From positions 26,805-90,804 of the IMG/VR virus record IMGVR_UViG_3300048088_000314: a DNA stretch of 64,000 nt. The stretch is one strand, 5' to 3'. Each line of letters starts with the position of its first letter. Within the stretch, counting starts at the first letter, position 1. The translations under genes were made by a program, and so were the position numbers. The notes below the pieces were generated by a model. The model was not told the origin of the DNA. It did no database searches and saw only the letters and a program-made list of their open reading frames with translations. This DNA comes from a virus. Positions 26,926-34,587 of the stretch are shown in pieces.

Positions 26926-27649
26926 GGTGAATGTTCCTGATCCCCTCAAGGCGATCACCACTATGGCCCACTGGCGCGGCGTGTTCGAGGTTGCGTGGTG
27001 CTGGTCGCATATCATCCTGGCCCTGGCGCTGGTCGAGAGTTATCCGTGGCTCTTCGCGATAGGGCTCGTCTTTGTCGGAGCGCGGGTCTACGGACTGGCC
27101 GTCCTGTTCCACGACGCGCAGCATCACACCTTGCACCGCGCTCGGCGGGTCAATGACCTGATCGGCCACTACTTCCTATCGCTGCCGCTGGGAACCGATC
27201 TCCAACGGTCGCGCAGGTCGCATTTCCGCCACCACCGCGATCTGGGGAAGCGATTCGATCCGGATTATCCGATCTACGCCGAGGGGAAGTTCAGCCGGCA
27301 ATCCGATGTCGGTATATGGCCGTTTATCAGGGTGATCGTAGCTGTCGCGATCGTCGCTCCGTGGTGGCCTGTCGCGCTGATCTGGATCCCCTCGTTGGTC
27401 CTGGCCGGGGTCTTTGATCGAGTGCGGACCTACTGCGAGCACTCCGACCCGACAGGAAGCCTCAACAGCTTCCGCAGCAATGCGATCGAGCGGTTCTTCT
27501 TGGCGCCCTATCACATGAATTGGCACGGCGACCACCACCTGAAGCCCGGCGTGCCGCACTACCGCCTGCCGCTGCTGGACCCCGATCCGAGGATACAGCG
27601 CCGCGGCAGCTACATACGCTACCTGCTTCCACATGGAGACGCGGAATGA
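26924..27649 (+). CDS. Membrane fatty-acid desaturase family protein
   Basis: 241 residues with the three histidine boxes of membrane di-iron desaturases/hydroxylases: HDAQHH (residues about 63-68), HFRHH (about 96-100) and HGDHH (about 200-204), separated by hydrophobic spans. These enzymes introduce double bonds or hydroxyls into acyl chains in the membrane using O2. ATG 26924 overlaps the divergent start of the membrane-protein gene; an in-frame ATG about 14 codons later (before AHWRGVF) could be the true start. Coupled by ATGA to the methyltransferase gene. Desaturases are rare in phages; likely acts on host membrane or surface lipids. Confidence 0.82.
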   Translation: MVNVPDPLKAITTMAHWRGVFEVAWCWSHIILALALVESYPWLFAIGLVFVGARVYGLAVLFHDAQHHTLHRARRVNDLIGHYFLSLPLGTDLQRSRRSHFRHHRDLGKRFDPDYPIYAEGKFSRQSDVGIWPFIRVIVAVAIVAPWWPVALIWIPSLVLAGVFDRVRTYCEHSDPTGSLNSFRSNAIERFFLAPYHMNWHGDHHLKPGVPHYRLPLLDPDPRIQRRGSYIRYLLPHGDAE

Positions 27650-28587
27650 GGGTTGATTGGGTACGCTGTGCGCTGTGCGGCTCAACGGAAAGCAAACCAA
27701 TCGCCGCAGGGACTGACCGCGAATATCGCACGACGATCGAGCACTTTTGCGCCGTGGCCTGCGCTGGGTGCGGGTTCGTCTATCTCAATCCCCGCCCGGC
27801 CGAGTGCGAGCTCGGCACGATCTATCCAAAGACCTACCACTCCTACGTGATCGGCGATGGCCTGACCGCGAAGATGCGCCGCATGGCGGGACGCTGGCGC
27901 ATGGCACGCGCGCTCGGCCACTACTACCCCAAGAGGCCGAGGCTGCTCGACATCGGCTGCGGCAACGGCTGGCTGCTCGACGTGTTCAAAGACCTTCGCC
28001 CCGACATGGTCACGGCAGGCGTCGACATTGACGAACAAGCCTGTCGCGCAGCGAGGGAACGAGGCCACCTGGCCCATACCGGGCGCTTCGAGGACATCGA
28101 CTGGCAGGGGCACTACGACATCATCAACCTGACCCACGTCATCGAGCATCTCTCTGATCCGGTCGCCGTGATGCGCCGGGCGGCGGGACTTCTGAGCACC
28201 GGCGGGATCATGGTGATCGAGACCCCCAACATCGGCGCACTCGATCATCGCTGGTTCCGAAATACATGGGGAGCTTATCACTTCCCCCGGCACTGGAGCT
28301 TCTTCGACGCCGAGCATCTGGACCGCGCCGCGGCCGATTGCGGCCTCGAGAGGGCTGACCTCTACTACCTGCCGGCTCCCACCCACTGGGTGTGGACCCT
28401 CCACAATCTCACCGGCTGGTGGCTGTTCGACCCGACCGCGATCTTCAAGGCCAAGCTGTGGCCGGCGGTCCTGCTGGCGGGGTTCTATCTCCTTGACCGC
28501 CTCATCCTGGCTTGCGGCGCACAGACGTCGGTGATGACAGCGGTCTACCGACTCCGCGCGGAGTCGGTGCCCAAAATTCAAGGCTAG
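27646..28587 (+). CDS. Class I SAM-dependent methyltransferase with N-terminal zinc ribbon
   Basis: 313 residues. The N-terminus has two CxxC pairs (CALCG and CAGCG), as in many methyltransferases of sugar and lipid clusters. SAM motif I is LLDIGCGNGWLL, followed by an acidic residue in VDIDEQA, then THVIEHLSDP and a post-motif GGIMVIETPN. A C-terminal hydrophobic stretch (about 265-295) may anchor it to the membrane. Coupled (ATGA) to the desaturase, so a lipid or glycolipid substrate is suggested by context. A palindrome copy encodes RLRAES near the C-terminus. Confidence 0.8.
   Translation: MRVDWVRCALCGSTESKPIAAGTDREYRTTIEHFCAVACAGCGFVYLNPRPAECELGTIYPKTYHSYVIGDGLTAKMRRMAGRWRMARALGHYYPKRPRLLDIGCGNGWLLDVFKDLRPDMVTAGVDIDEQACRAARERGHLAHTGRFEDIDWQGHYDIINLTHVIEHLSDPVAVMRRAAGLLSTGGIMVIETPNIGALDHRWFRNTWGAYHFPRHWSFFDAEHLDRAAADCGLERADLYYLPAPTHWVWTLHNLTGWWLFDPTAIFKAKLWPAVLLAGFYLLDRLILACGAQTSVMTAVYRLRAESVPKIQG
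28550..28565. repeat. Dispersed palindrome copy (exact; 22-bp extended)
   Basis: GACTCCGCGCGGAGTC flanked by ACC and GGT, giving a 22-bp perfect palindrome (28547-28568). It is identical to stem III plus loop of the hammerhead at 62,598-62,655. Here it lies in the 3' end of the methyltransferase gene, read as RLRAES. Confidence 0.95.
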
Positions 28588-28649
28588 GAAAGAACACCGC
28601 GCGTCTGTACAATCTCCCCACCTATGGGCCTATGGCTGGGGGCAGGGAC

Positions 28650-29054
28650 ATGAAGCGGAATTTCTCCTTGGGCGTTCTGTTGGCGGCCCTGGTCGCATTG
28701 GCTCTGCCGACCTCGGCCTTCGCGCAGGCAGGCGCGGCGTGCCCGATCGCCACGCAATCGCCGGTCGTTAGCGCGGCCTCGACCTACACGCTGAAGGCAT
28801 CCGACAACTGCAAGACGCTCGTGTTCACCGCGGCGTCGGTGGCGATCACCATGCCGAATGCGCCCGTGACCTTTCCGCCCGGCTGGCGGGTGTGGCTGAA
28901 GGCGACCGGGGCCAACGGCATCTACACGACGCCGACGACCTCGCTGCTCGACGGCGCCTCGAGCCAGTTGCACATCACCCAGGGCTTCGGGTGCCAGTTG
29001 AACTCCGACGCCGTCAATATGTATTCGATCGGCTGCGGCGTCGCCCACCCGTAG
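28650..29054 (+). CDS. Secreted small protein with Sec signal peptide
   Basis: 134 residues from ATG 28650 (GGCAGGG upstream). The N-terminus MKRNFSLGVLLAALVALALP leads to a likely cleavage after AFA. The mature part is beta-rich with four cysteines (ACPIA, NCKTL, GCQL, GCGV). Short phage head/tail decoration proteins look similar, but an export signal is unusual for those. First of three consecutive Sec-signal proteins. Confidence 0.65.
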   Translation: MKRNFSLGVLLAALVALALPTSAFAQAGAACPIATQSPVVSAASTYTLKASDNCKTLVFTAASVAITMPNAPVTFPPGWRVWLKATGANGIYTTPTTSLLDGASSQLHITQGFGCQLNSDAVNMYSIGCGVAHP

Positions 29055-29107
29055 CACGAGAAGCTCGGCGGGGCGGCTTTTCGGCCTGATCCGGCGGTCG
29101 TCCCTTT

Positions 29108-29146
29108 GATCGTCTCCCGCGTGGAGACGCAGTGCGGGAGACGATC
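29108..29146 (+). promoter_or_regulatory. Shine-Dalgarno-sequestering hairpin with competing inner hairpin
   Basis: GATCGTCTCCCGC (29108-29120) pairs perfectly over 13 bp with GCGGGAGACGATC (29134-29146), burying the GGGAGA that serves ATG 29148. The left arm can instead form a 7-bp hairpin, CGTCTCC (29111-29117) with GGAGACG (29123-29129) around loop CGCGT, which would free the ribosome site. Two exclusive structures of this type are the expression platform of RNA switches. Confidence 0.65.
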
Positions 29147-29147
29147 G

Positions 29148-30116
29148 ATGAGGCTGCGCTTCCTTCTTGGGGTCATCGCTGTTGCGGCGGCTCTATTTGG
29201 ACCATCGGCTCTGCGAGCGGAGCCGAGCCCGGTAACGGCTTATCCGCCGGGCTGGACGCAGATCGGTGCGCCGGCATCCCTATCCGTCTCGAACAGCACT
29301 GGCAATGTTAAGCTAGGCTGGGTAGGCGTTCAGGCGCAGGCTCCACAAAATGCGTGGGTTTGCAATACCGGAGCGAACACCGCTTACGTCGCCTTTGGTG
29401 CCGCAAGCACGGTCGTGGCAACGGCATCGAATTTTGCGATATCGGGCGGCGGCTCCTGCGTTTTGCTTGCCCTTAACGGTGCCTCTTATATTGCGGGCAT
29501 CACCGCTGGTTCAACAACGACACTTTCGGTCCTCACCGGCGACGGAACCCCACCGAGCAGTCTGTCTTCGGGAAGCTCTCCCCCGATAATCGGGACAGTT
29601 GCTATCGACCAAGCGATACCCGGGTCGACGAACCTCGTCTCGGCCGGTTTCTCGCAGCAGGTCGCCAGCACCCCGGTTGTCCAGAACGCGCAATATGTCT
29701 CCGGCAACTGCATCGGCGGGTTCAACGCGATCACGGTCGCGGTCAACAACGGGCAGTCGGGCTTCGTCACCCATTTCCGCGTTGCCTCGCTCGGCGGCTC
29801 GATCCCGACGCTGACGATCTACCTGTTCTCGTCGAATCCGTCTGCCTCGACCTGCACGGACAAATCCACGTTTACGCTCGCCGCGGCGGACGTGGATAAG
29901 CTGATCGTATCGCCGACGGCGATCACGCTGGCCGCCCCGACCGGCACGTCGGTCACGTTTGGCGCGACCGAGTTCACCCCGCCGCGGGCATTTATCGCCG
30001 GCGGCTCGACCGGCAGCGGCGTCGCGACGATCTACTACGGACTGGTCAGCGGCACGACCTTTACCCCGGCCACGGTCTCGGACCTGCACACGCGCACCGG
30101 CGTGGTGCTGAATTAA
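29148..30116 (+). CDS. Sec-signal protein with phage fibre/decoration features
   Basis: 322 residues. The signal peptide MRLRFLLGVIAVAAALFGPS ends near ALRA. Residues about 25-130 (NAWVCNTGANTAYVAFG ... ASYIAGITAG) look like the small beta domain of phage receptor-binding or decoration proteins. The second half (GFVTHFRVASLGG, LTIYLFSS, ending THTRTGVVLN-like) resembles another phage structural module. ATG 29148 is chosen because the signal peptide begins there; the frame stays open upstream through the hairpin. One base separates it from the next gene. Confidence 0.6.
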   Translation: MRLRFLLGVIAVAAALFGPSALRAEPSPVTAYPPGWTQIGAPASLSVSNSTGNVKLGWVGVQAQAPQNAWVCNTGANTAYVAFGAASTVVATASNFAISGGGSCVLLALNGASYIAGITAGSTTTLSVLTGDGTPPSSLSSGSSPPIIGTVAIDQAIPGSTNLVSAGFSQQVASTPVVQNAQYVSGNCIGGFNAITVAVNNGQSGFVTHFRVASLGGSIPTLTIYLFSSNPSASTCTDKSTFTLAAADVDKLIVSPTAITLAAPTGTSVTFGATEFTPPRAFIAGGSTGSGVATIYYGLVSGTTFTPATVSDLHTRTGVVLN

Positions 30117-30117
30117 G

Positions 30118-31527
30118 ATGCGCCGCATCGGTTGGTGGCTTCTTGCCGGACTGCTCGCCTGCCTGCCGCTGGTCGACCGCGCCGCCGCGGTCACCCCGAC
30201 GCAGCAGGCGGTCCTGTTCACCGCGCCGTGCCCGGCCTTCGTGCCGCGCGTCGCCGGGGTCTGCGCCTCGCCGTTCGCCAACTTCGCGACGGGCCAGTAC
30301 TTCTACAACCACGTCTCGACCAACAGCTTCTCCGGATGGCTTTCTGCGCTCAGTGGAACCTTCGCCCGCGCCGACGCCACGTCGCCGATCGCCAGCTACG
30401 TCAACTCCGCCGGCCTGATCGCCTTCGCCGGGGCCAACGTCCCGCGCTTTACCTACGATCCGGTGACGTTGCAGCCGCAGGGCATCCTGCTGGAAGGGTC
30501 GCGGCAGAATATTGCCCTTTCCAGCGGAGATATACGCAGCGCCACTGCCGAAGGAAACTCCATCACCGCTTGGACCGCGCAAGCAACGACAGCAGTACTT
30601 GCGGCGGCTGGGACCGCCCCGGACGGTGTAAGTGCCGCAACGATAGTTACAGCAACCGCTGGAACTGGGGATCATGAGCGGTTCCAGTCGATCGCCAATA
30701 CCAACGTCGCACTTGGTTACTCGATCTTCGCCAAGAAGGGCACCGCTAATTGGGTTGGCATCTGGGCGAACGTTTCGACGACGGGCGCTTATTTTAACCT
30801 TGCCACGGGTGCGGTCGGAACCATCGGCGGGTCTGCCACCAGTGCGTCAATTCAGGCATACCCGAACGGGTGGTATAGGCTTACGGTCGTTGCGACGGTG
30901 CCAGCCAACCGGGCGTGGACCATTATGCCCGCAACGGTAGACAATCAAGCGTTCAACTGGAACGCCGCCGGGACCGAGAACATTCTCGTCTGGGGCGCAG
31001 ATGTAGAAATCGGCTCCTTCCCCTCGTCCTACATCCCGACGACCACCGTGGCGGTGACGCGGGCGGCGGATGTTTTCCGCCTTGGGTTGACCGGTATGGT
31101 TAACCTGGCCGGATTTACTTATTTCTTGCAGGCGGACCCATCACAGGGCGTTTCTCAGGAACTCTTATGGTCCGGAGAGCCTGGCGCGAACGACACCACG
31201 GAAGCATTTAACTCTACCGGATCGGTGTATCAGTCGTTCCTTTATGCGTCGGGGGGAACCGTCCACGCTGATGTCACCGCCGGGTCGCCGTCAACCATAA
31301 AGCTCGCGCAAGCATTCAGTAATGTTGATCTTTCGGTTCGCGCAAGCGTAAATGGCTCTGCTGTGGCGAGCGCGTCGTCTAGTGGTACACTAAAGGCGGT
31401 CACAGACATGACCGTTGGAGCTTTCAGAACGAACGCCACGAACAACTATTTTGGTAAATTTCAGCAGTTAGGGATTTTCCCTTCAATGGCGATCCCGAAT
31501 GCCGACCTGCAGCGGCTGACGCAGTGA
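30118..31527 (+). CDS. Sec-signal tail/head-fibre-like protein
   Basis: 469 residues. The N-terminal MRRIGWWLLAGLLACLPLVD followed by RAAA is a Sec signal. Residues about 80-125 carry FARADATSPIASYVNSAGLI and TYDPVTLQPQGILLEGSRQN, the hallmark F.R.S.A.Y...G....R..YDP...G.LLE..R.N of phage head-spike/fibre domains. The remaining sequence is beta-rich and Ser/Thr-rich, with lectin-like sections (SIFAKKGTANWVGIW, WYRLTVVATV). A signal peptide on such a protein is unexpected: it may be displayed on or exported from the infected cell, or assembled from the periplasm. Confidence 0.65.
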   Translation: MRRIGWWLLAGLLACLPLVDRAAAVTPTQQAVLFTAPCPAFVPRVAGVCASPFANFATGQYFYNHVSTNSFSGWLSALSGTFARADATSPIASYVNSAGLIAFAGANVPRFTYDPVTLQPQGILLEGSRQNIALSSGDIRSATAEGNSITAWTAQATTAVLAAAGTAPDGVSAATIVTATAGTGDHERFQSIANTNVALGYSIFAKKGTANWVGIWANVSTTGAYFNLATGAVGTIGGSATSASIQAYPNGWYRLTVVATVPANRAWTIMPATVDNQAFNWNAAGTENILVWGADVEIGSFPSSYIPTTTVAVTRAADVFRLGLTGMVNLAGFTYFLQADPSQGVSQELLWSGEPGANDTTEAFNSTGSVYQSFLYASGGTVHADVTAGSPSTIKLAQAFSNVDLSVRASVNGSAVASASSSGTLKAVTDMTVGAFRTNATNNYFGKFQQLGIFPSMAIPNADLQRLTQ

Positions 31528-31553
31528 TGCCCTGCTATCTCGGGGAGAAGCTG

Positions 31554-32051
31554 ATGTTCGTCTACGCGGCGTCCCTTGTGCTGCTTGCGTTTGCCCTCTC
31601 CGGCTGCGGCACGACGCCGCTTGCTCGTATCGCCTACATGCCACCCGACGAGTTCTTGCGGCCGTTCAACGGCACGGTGGTGGTCATGCCGCAAGACCCC
31701 AACTCTCCTAATGTGTCGTCAGCGGAGACGAAACCGACGCTTGGGACGTGCATCATCCGACTCCCGGCGGGACACACCGTTCCAGGCATAGCGGCCCCCG
31801 CTGCGCCGACGACGATGCTGTTTGAGCCGTCCGTTGCTCCGTCTCAGGGCGCGTGGCGGATCAACGATGAGCTGCGCCGTGGCCTGTTCCTGATCGAGCT
31901 TGGCGGCTGCAATGGGGCGATCGACGTGAACGCGGACCCACAGCGGCGGATCGTTCCGGCCGGCTACGAGCGCACGCTGGCCTCGCGCGACTGGACGCCG
32001 GTCTACGAGCGCCTGGCTGCGACGGCCAAGTGGGTCGGGGTGGCTCCATAA
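31554..32051 (+). CDS. Predicted lipoprotein
   Basis: 165 residues from ATG 31554 behind GGGGAGAAG. The N-terminus FVYAASLVLLAFALSGC is a clear lipoprotein signal with lipobox LSGC. The mature protein has two further cysteines (GTCII and GGCNG). Function unknown; situated between fibre-like genes and the O-antigen polymerase-like gene, so an outer-membrane role (receptor masking or exclusion) is conceivable. The 3' end overlaps the next start by about 22 nt. Confidence 0.65.
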   Translation: MFVYAASLVLLAFALSGCGTTPLARIAYMPPDEFLRPFNGTVVVMPQDPNSPNVSSAETKPTLGTCIIRLPAGHTVPGIAAPAAPTTMLFEPSVAPSQGAWRINDELRRGLFLIELGGCNGAIDVNADPQRRIVPAGYERTLASRDWTPVYERLAATAKWVGVAP

Positions 32052-33070
32052 CCGCCGCGATTCTAGCATTTGCCGCATCGGTAGCCTTCTGGCCGGGCCT
32101 TATCTCGGCGGCGGTGGCGCCGCGCTGGGCGCTGCTCGCCGTTGGTCTTCCTCTCGTATCCTGGCTTGACCCTCGCGCTCTCGGGATGGTGCCGCTTCTG
32201 CTGATGGCGGGGTTTCTCGCCTACGCCGGGATGTCGCTGGCCTGGGCACCGGATCGGCTAACGGGATTCAACGACCTTCTGCACCTGCTGGTGTTTGCCG
32301 CGGCGGTCCTGCTCGGAGCAAATCTCACCGAGGTCGACAAGGTGCTGCGCGCCGCGGGATGGGGAATCGGGATCTCGAGCGCGGTGGTGATCGCGCAGTT
32401 CTTCGGATGGTCGGCTATCCCGCAGGCGTCGATCCCGGCCGGCCTGTTCTTCAATCGGGACATCCTGGCCGAGGTTGCGGCGGTGGTTTTCGTTTGGGCG
32501 GTCCTCAGCCGGCAGATCCCGCTCGCGATCGTGCTGGCGATCCCGCTGGCTTTCTGCGGTTCCCGGGTGGCGCTGATGGCGGCAGGGGTTGGTCTTGTAA
32601 TGGGCCTGCCGCGGCGCTGGGCGCTCCTGGGAGGGGCATTAGCCATCGCGGCCACGATCTGGGTCTCGATCTATTTCCAGCACAAGCTGACGAGCGTTGG
32701 CGAGCGCCTGGACATCTGGCAAGCCGCTCTCTCGGGTCTGTCGATCGCCGGCCGCGGTATCGGGTCCTTTACCGCCGATCATCCTGGGTGGGAATATGTC
32801 CACAGCGATCTCCTCCAGTACGCCTACGAACTCGGGGTCGGCGCGATCCTCCTCGCGGCCTTTGCTGCCTACGCGGCGTGGCGATCCCCTCCTGGACCTC
32901 TGCGCGCCGTGGCCGTTACCTTGGGTGCCGAGGCTGCCATTGCCTTCCCCTTTCATGTTCCGCTTGCGGTTCTCCTGGCTGGCGTGGTGGCGGGTTTTAT
33001 GGCTCGCAGGGGGCCTCGCCTACGCATGGAGCAGCCTGTCGGCGGAGGTTCACCTAGCTTCGCTGTTTGA
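32030..33070 (+). CDS. O-antigen polymerase/ligase-like membrane protein (Wzy/WaaL superfamily)
   Basis: 346 residues, GTG start at 32030 inside the lipoprotein gene. About ten hydrophobic spans. The large loop holds the family signature: GSRVALMAAG, ERLDIWQAALSGLSIAGRGIGSF, then HSDLLQYAYELGVGAILL, equivalent to the R..IW......G.G...H.d.L....E.G pattern of Wzy_C proteins. Such enzymes polymerise or ligate O-antigen units at the periplasmic face. Phage-encoded versions cause serotype conversion that blocks re-adsorption. The usual C-terminal region seems to be in the overlapping gene at 32955. Confidence 0.75.
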   Translation: MGRGGSITAAILAFAASVAFWPGLISAAVAPRWALLAVGLPLVSWLDPRALGMVPLLLMAGFLAYAGMSLAWAPDRLTGFNDLLHLLVFAAAVLLGANLTEVDKVLRAAGWGIGISSAVVIAQFFGWSAIPQASIPAGLFFNRDILAEVAAVVFVWAVLSRQIPLAIVLAIPLAFCGSRVALMAAGVGLVMGLPRRWALLGGALAIAATIWVSIYFQHKLTSVGERLDIWQAALSGLSIAGRGIGSFTADHPGWEYVHSDLLQYAYELGVGAILLAAFAAYAAWRSPPGPLRAVAVTLGAEAAIAFPFHVPLAVLLAGVVAGFMARRGPRLRMEQPVGGGSPSFAV

Positions 33071-33221
33071 CGGCCATGAGCGCACCGGAGAGGAAGTGAT
33101 GGGCATCGCCACCGACGCGGTGAGCCGGTTTCCCTTCGATCCCCACCTGCGGGACGTCCTGACGCAGCTTGCCCAGATGGTGGGTGCGGCAACCCGTGGA
33201 GATTCCACAGGGAAGTGGTAA
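32955..33221 (+). CDS. Overlapping small membrane protein resembling a Wzy C-terminal tail
   Basis: 88 residues from ATG 32955, +1 frame relative to the polymerase-like gene and overlapping it by 116 nt. One span (WRVLWLAGGLAYAWSSL) is followed by a helical region with VSRFPFDPHLRDVLTQL. Many Wzy/PglL-type proteins end in a comparable segment, so this could be a split-off domain reached by reinitiation or frameshift. No good ribosome site precedes ATG 32955. Confidence 0.45.
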   Translation: MFRLRFSWLAWWRVLWLAGGLAYAWSSLSAEVHLASLFDGHERTGEEVMGIATDAVSRFPFDPHLRDVLTQLAQMVGAATRGDSTGKW

Positions 33222-33258
33222 TCTAAGCTTATGTGGTTGTCACGAATGAGGTAGGCGG

Positions 33259-33456
33259 ATGGAGCATCCGCCGCTGACCGTGATCTGCACGATGTGCGGT
33301 GGAAAGGGAACTTTGGCCCGCTTGCCGGGGAAGACAATGGACAACCAGCCGGTAGGAGAAGTGCCGATTACGCGCTCCGAATTGTACCCCCAGGTCTGCG
33401 AGAAATGCTCAGGGAGCGGGCTGGTGGCGGCTCCGCTAGTGCCGGATTCGGATTGA
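33259..33456 (+). CDS. Small DnaJ-type zinc-finger protein
   Basis: 65 residues with two CxxCxGxG motifs, CTMCGGKG (residues about 12-19) and CEKCSGSG (about 48-55). This is the zinc-binding repeat of DnaJ-like cysteine-rich domains; two repeats can bind one zinc. No J domain. Likely a small metal-binding accessory or chaperone-like protein. The stop overlaps the following TTG start (TTGA). Confidence 0.65.
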   Translation: MEHPPLTVICTMCGGKGTLARLPGKTMDNQPVGEVPITRSELYPQVCEKCSGSGLVAAPLVPDSD

Positions 33457-33716
33457 GTAATGTGGATTGGGAAACCGTCCTCTCGCTTGGTGCGCTCAGC
33501 GTCGCTGTGTTAGCGGCGCTGTCGAGGGTGTTGGATAAGTCTCTTTCGATCCGGGAACACAATGAGTTCAAGGATCGCGTGATCAAACTGATCGACGACA
33601 ACCTGGGGCGGGTTGAGCGCGAGCTTGACAAGCTGGAAGATCGTCTCAAGGTCATAGAGCAGACGCGCCCGACGACGGGGGAACTAGAAGCGCGGCTGGG
33701 GAAAAGGAACAACTGA
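33453..33716 (+). CDS. Single-span membrane protein with coiled coil, lysis-associated candidate
   Basis: 87 residues if translated from TTG 33453, which overlaps the previous stop; GTG 33462 is the alternative. One span (VLSLGALSVAVLAAL) is followed by a charged helix (IKLIDDNLGRVERELDKLEDRLKVIE). It lies immediately upstream of the endolysin, so a holin or spanin role is plausible, but the N-in topology with a coiled coil also fits a second i-spanin-like protein. Confidence 0.5.
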   Translation: MSNVDWETVLSLGALSVAVLAALSRVLDKSLSIREHNEFKDRVIKLIDDNLGRVERELDKLEDRLKVIEQTRPTTGELEARLGKRNN

Positions 33717-33717
33717 G

Positions 33718-34587
33718 ATGGTCGAATTTGCGGGACCGGCGACTCTGCTCACGCCGATGGATTTTGTTGTCGAGGCGGCGCTGATAAAGGTCGACGCCGC
33801 GACAGTCCATGCCGTGAGGGATGTCGAGTCCGGCGGCCGCTCGTTCCTGCCCGATGGCCGCCCGGTGATCCTCTTCGAGGCGCACGTCTTCGGCCGCCTG
33901 ACGCATCATCAGTGGGATGGGAGCCACCCCAACATCTCGGCACCGTCCTGGGACCGCTCGCTGTACGGCGCCGGCGGTGCGCACCAGTACGACCGCCTGG
34001 CAGAGGCCATCGCCCTTGACCGCGAGGCGGCGTTGCAGAGTGCCTCCTGGGGCGCCTTCCAGATCCTCGGTCTGAACTTCAAGTCGTGCGGCTTCAACGA
34101 CGTCGAGGCCTACGTCGCGGCGATGGTGCAGGGCGAGCGGCAGCAGCTTGACGCCTTCGTGGCGTTCTGCAGCGCCGCCAACCTCACTCGTTTCCTGCGG
34201 GCCCATGACTGGGCCAATTTCGCCGAGGGCTACAACGGCCCGGGCTACGCGGAAAACGCATACGATCGCAAGCTCCAGGCGGCCTGGACGAAATGGCTGG
34301 TGATGGAGGGCCCGGCCGGATCGCCGCAGCCGCCAGCCAACCCAGCGCCGCGGACTCTGCCCGAGCACCACTATGCGACGCTGCAAGAGGGGTCGAAGGG
34401 CGACGAGGTCCGCACGATGCAGCAGTACCTGCACGATCACGGCTATCCCAATCTCGAGGTCGACGGCATCTTCGGCGAAGAAACTGCGGATGCGGTGGTC
34501 GATGTGCAGGTCGCGAACGACCTGTCTGCCGACGCGATCGTTGGCCCAGCTACGCGCCCGTTTGTCGGGCTAGGAGAAGCACAATGA
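33718..34587 (+). CDS. Endolysin: N-acetylmuramidase with C-terminal peptidoglycan-binding domain
   Basis: 289 residues, ATG 33718. Residues about 15-190 match the N-acetylmuramidase family (DUF3380-type): AVRDVESGGRSFLPDGRPVI with a probable catalytic Glu, FEAHVFGRLT, SASWGAFQILG and YNGPGY. Residues about 215-285 form a PG_binding_1 module (LQEGSKGDEVRTMQQYLHDH, VDGIFGEETADAV). It cleaves the glycan backbone of peptidoglycan at lysis. No signal sequence, so export would depend on a holin. The stop overlaps the next start (ATGATT). Confidence 0.85.
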   Translation: MVEFAGPATLLTPMDFVVEAALIKVDAATVHAVRDVESGGRSFLPDGRPVILFEAHVFGRLTHHQWDGSHPNISAPSWDRSLYGAGGAHQYDRLAEAIALDREAALQSASWGAFQILGLNFKSCGFNDVEAYVAAMVQGERQQLDAFVAFCSAANLTRFLRAHDWANFAEGYNGPGYAENAYDRKLQAAWTKWLVMEGPAGSPQPPANPAPRTLPEHHYATLQEGSKGDEVRTMQQYLHDHGYPNLEVDGIFGEETADAVVDVQVANDLSADAIVGPATRPFVGLGEAQ

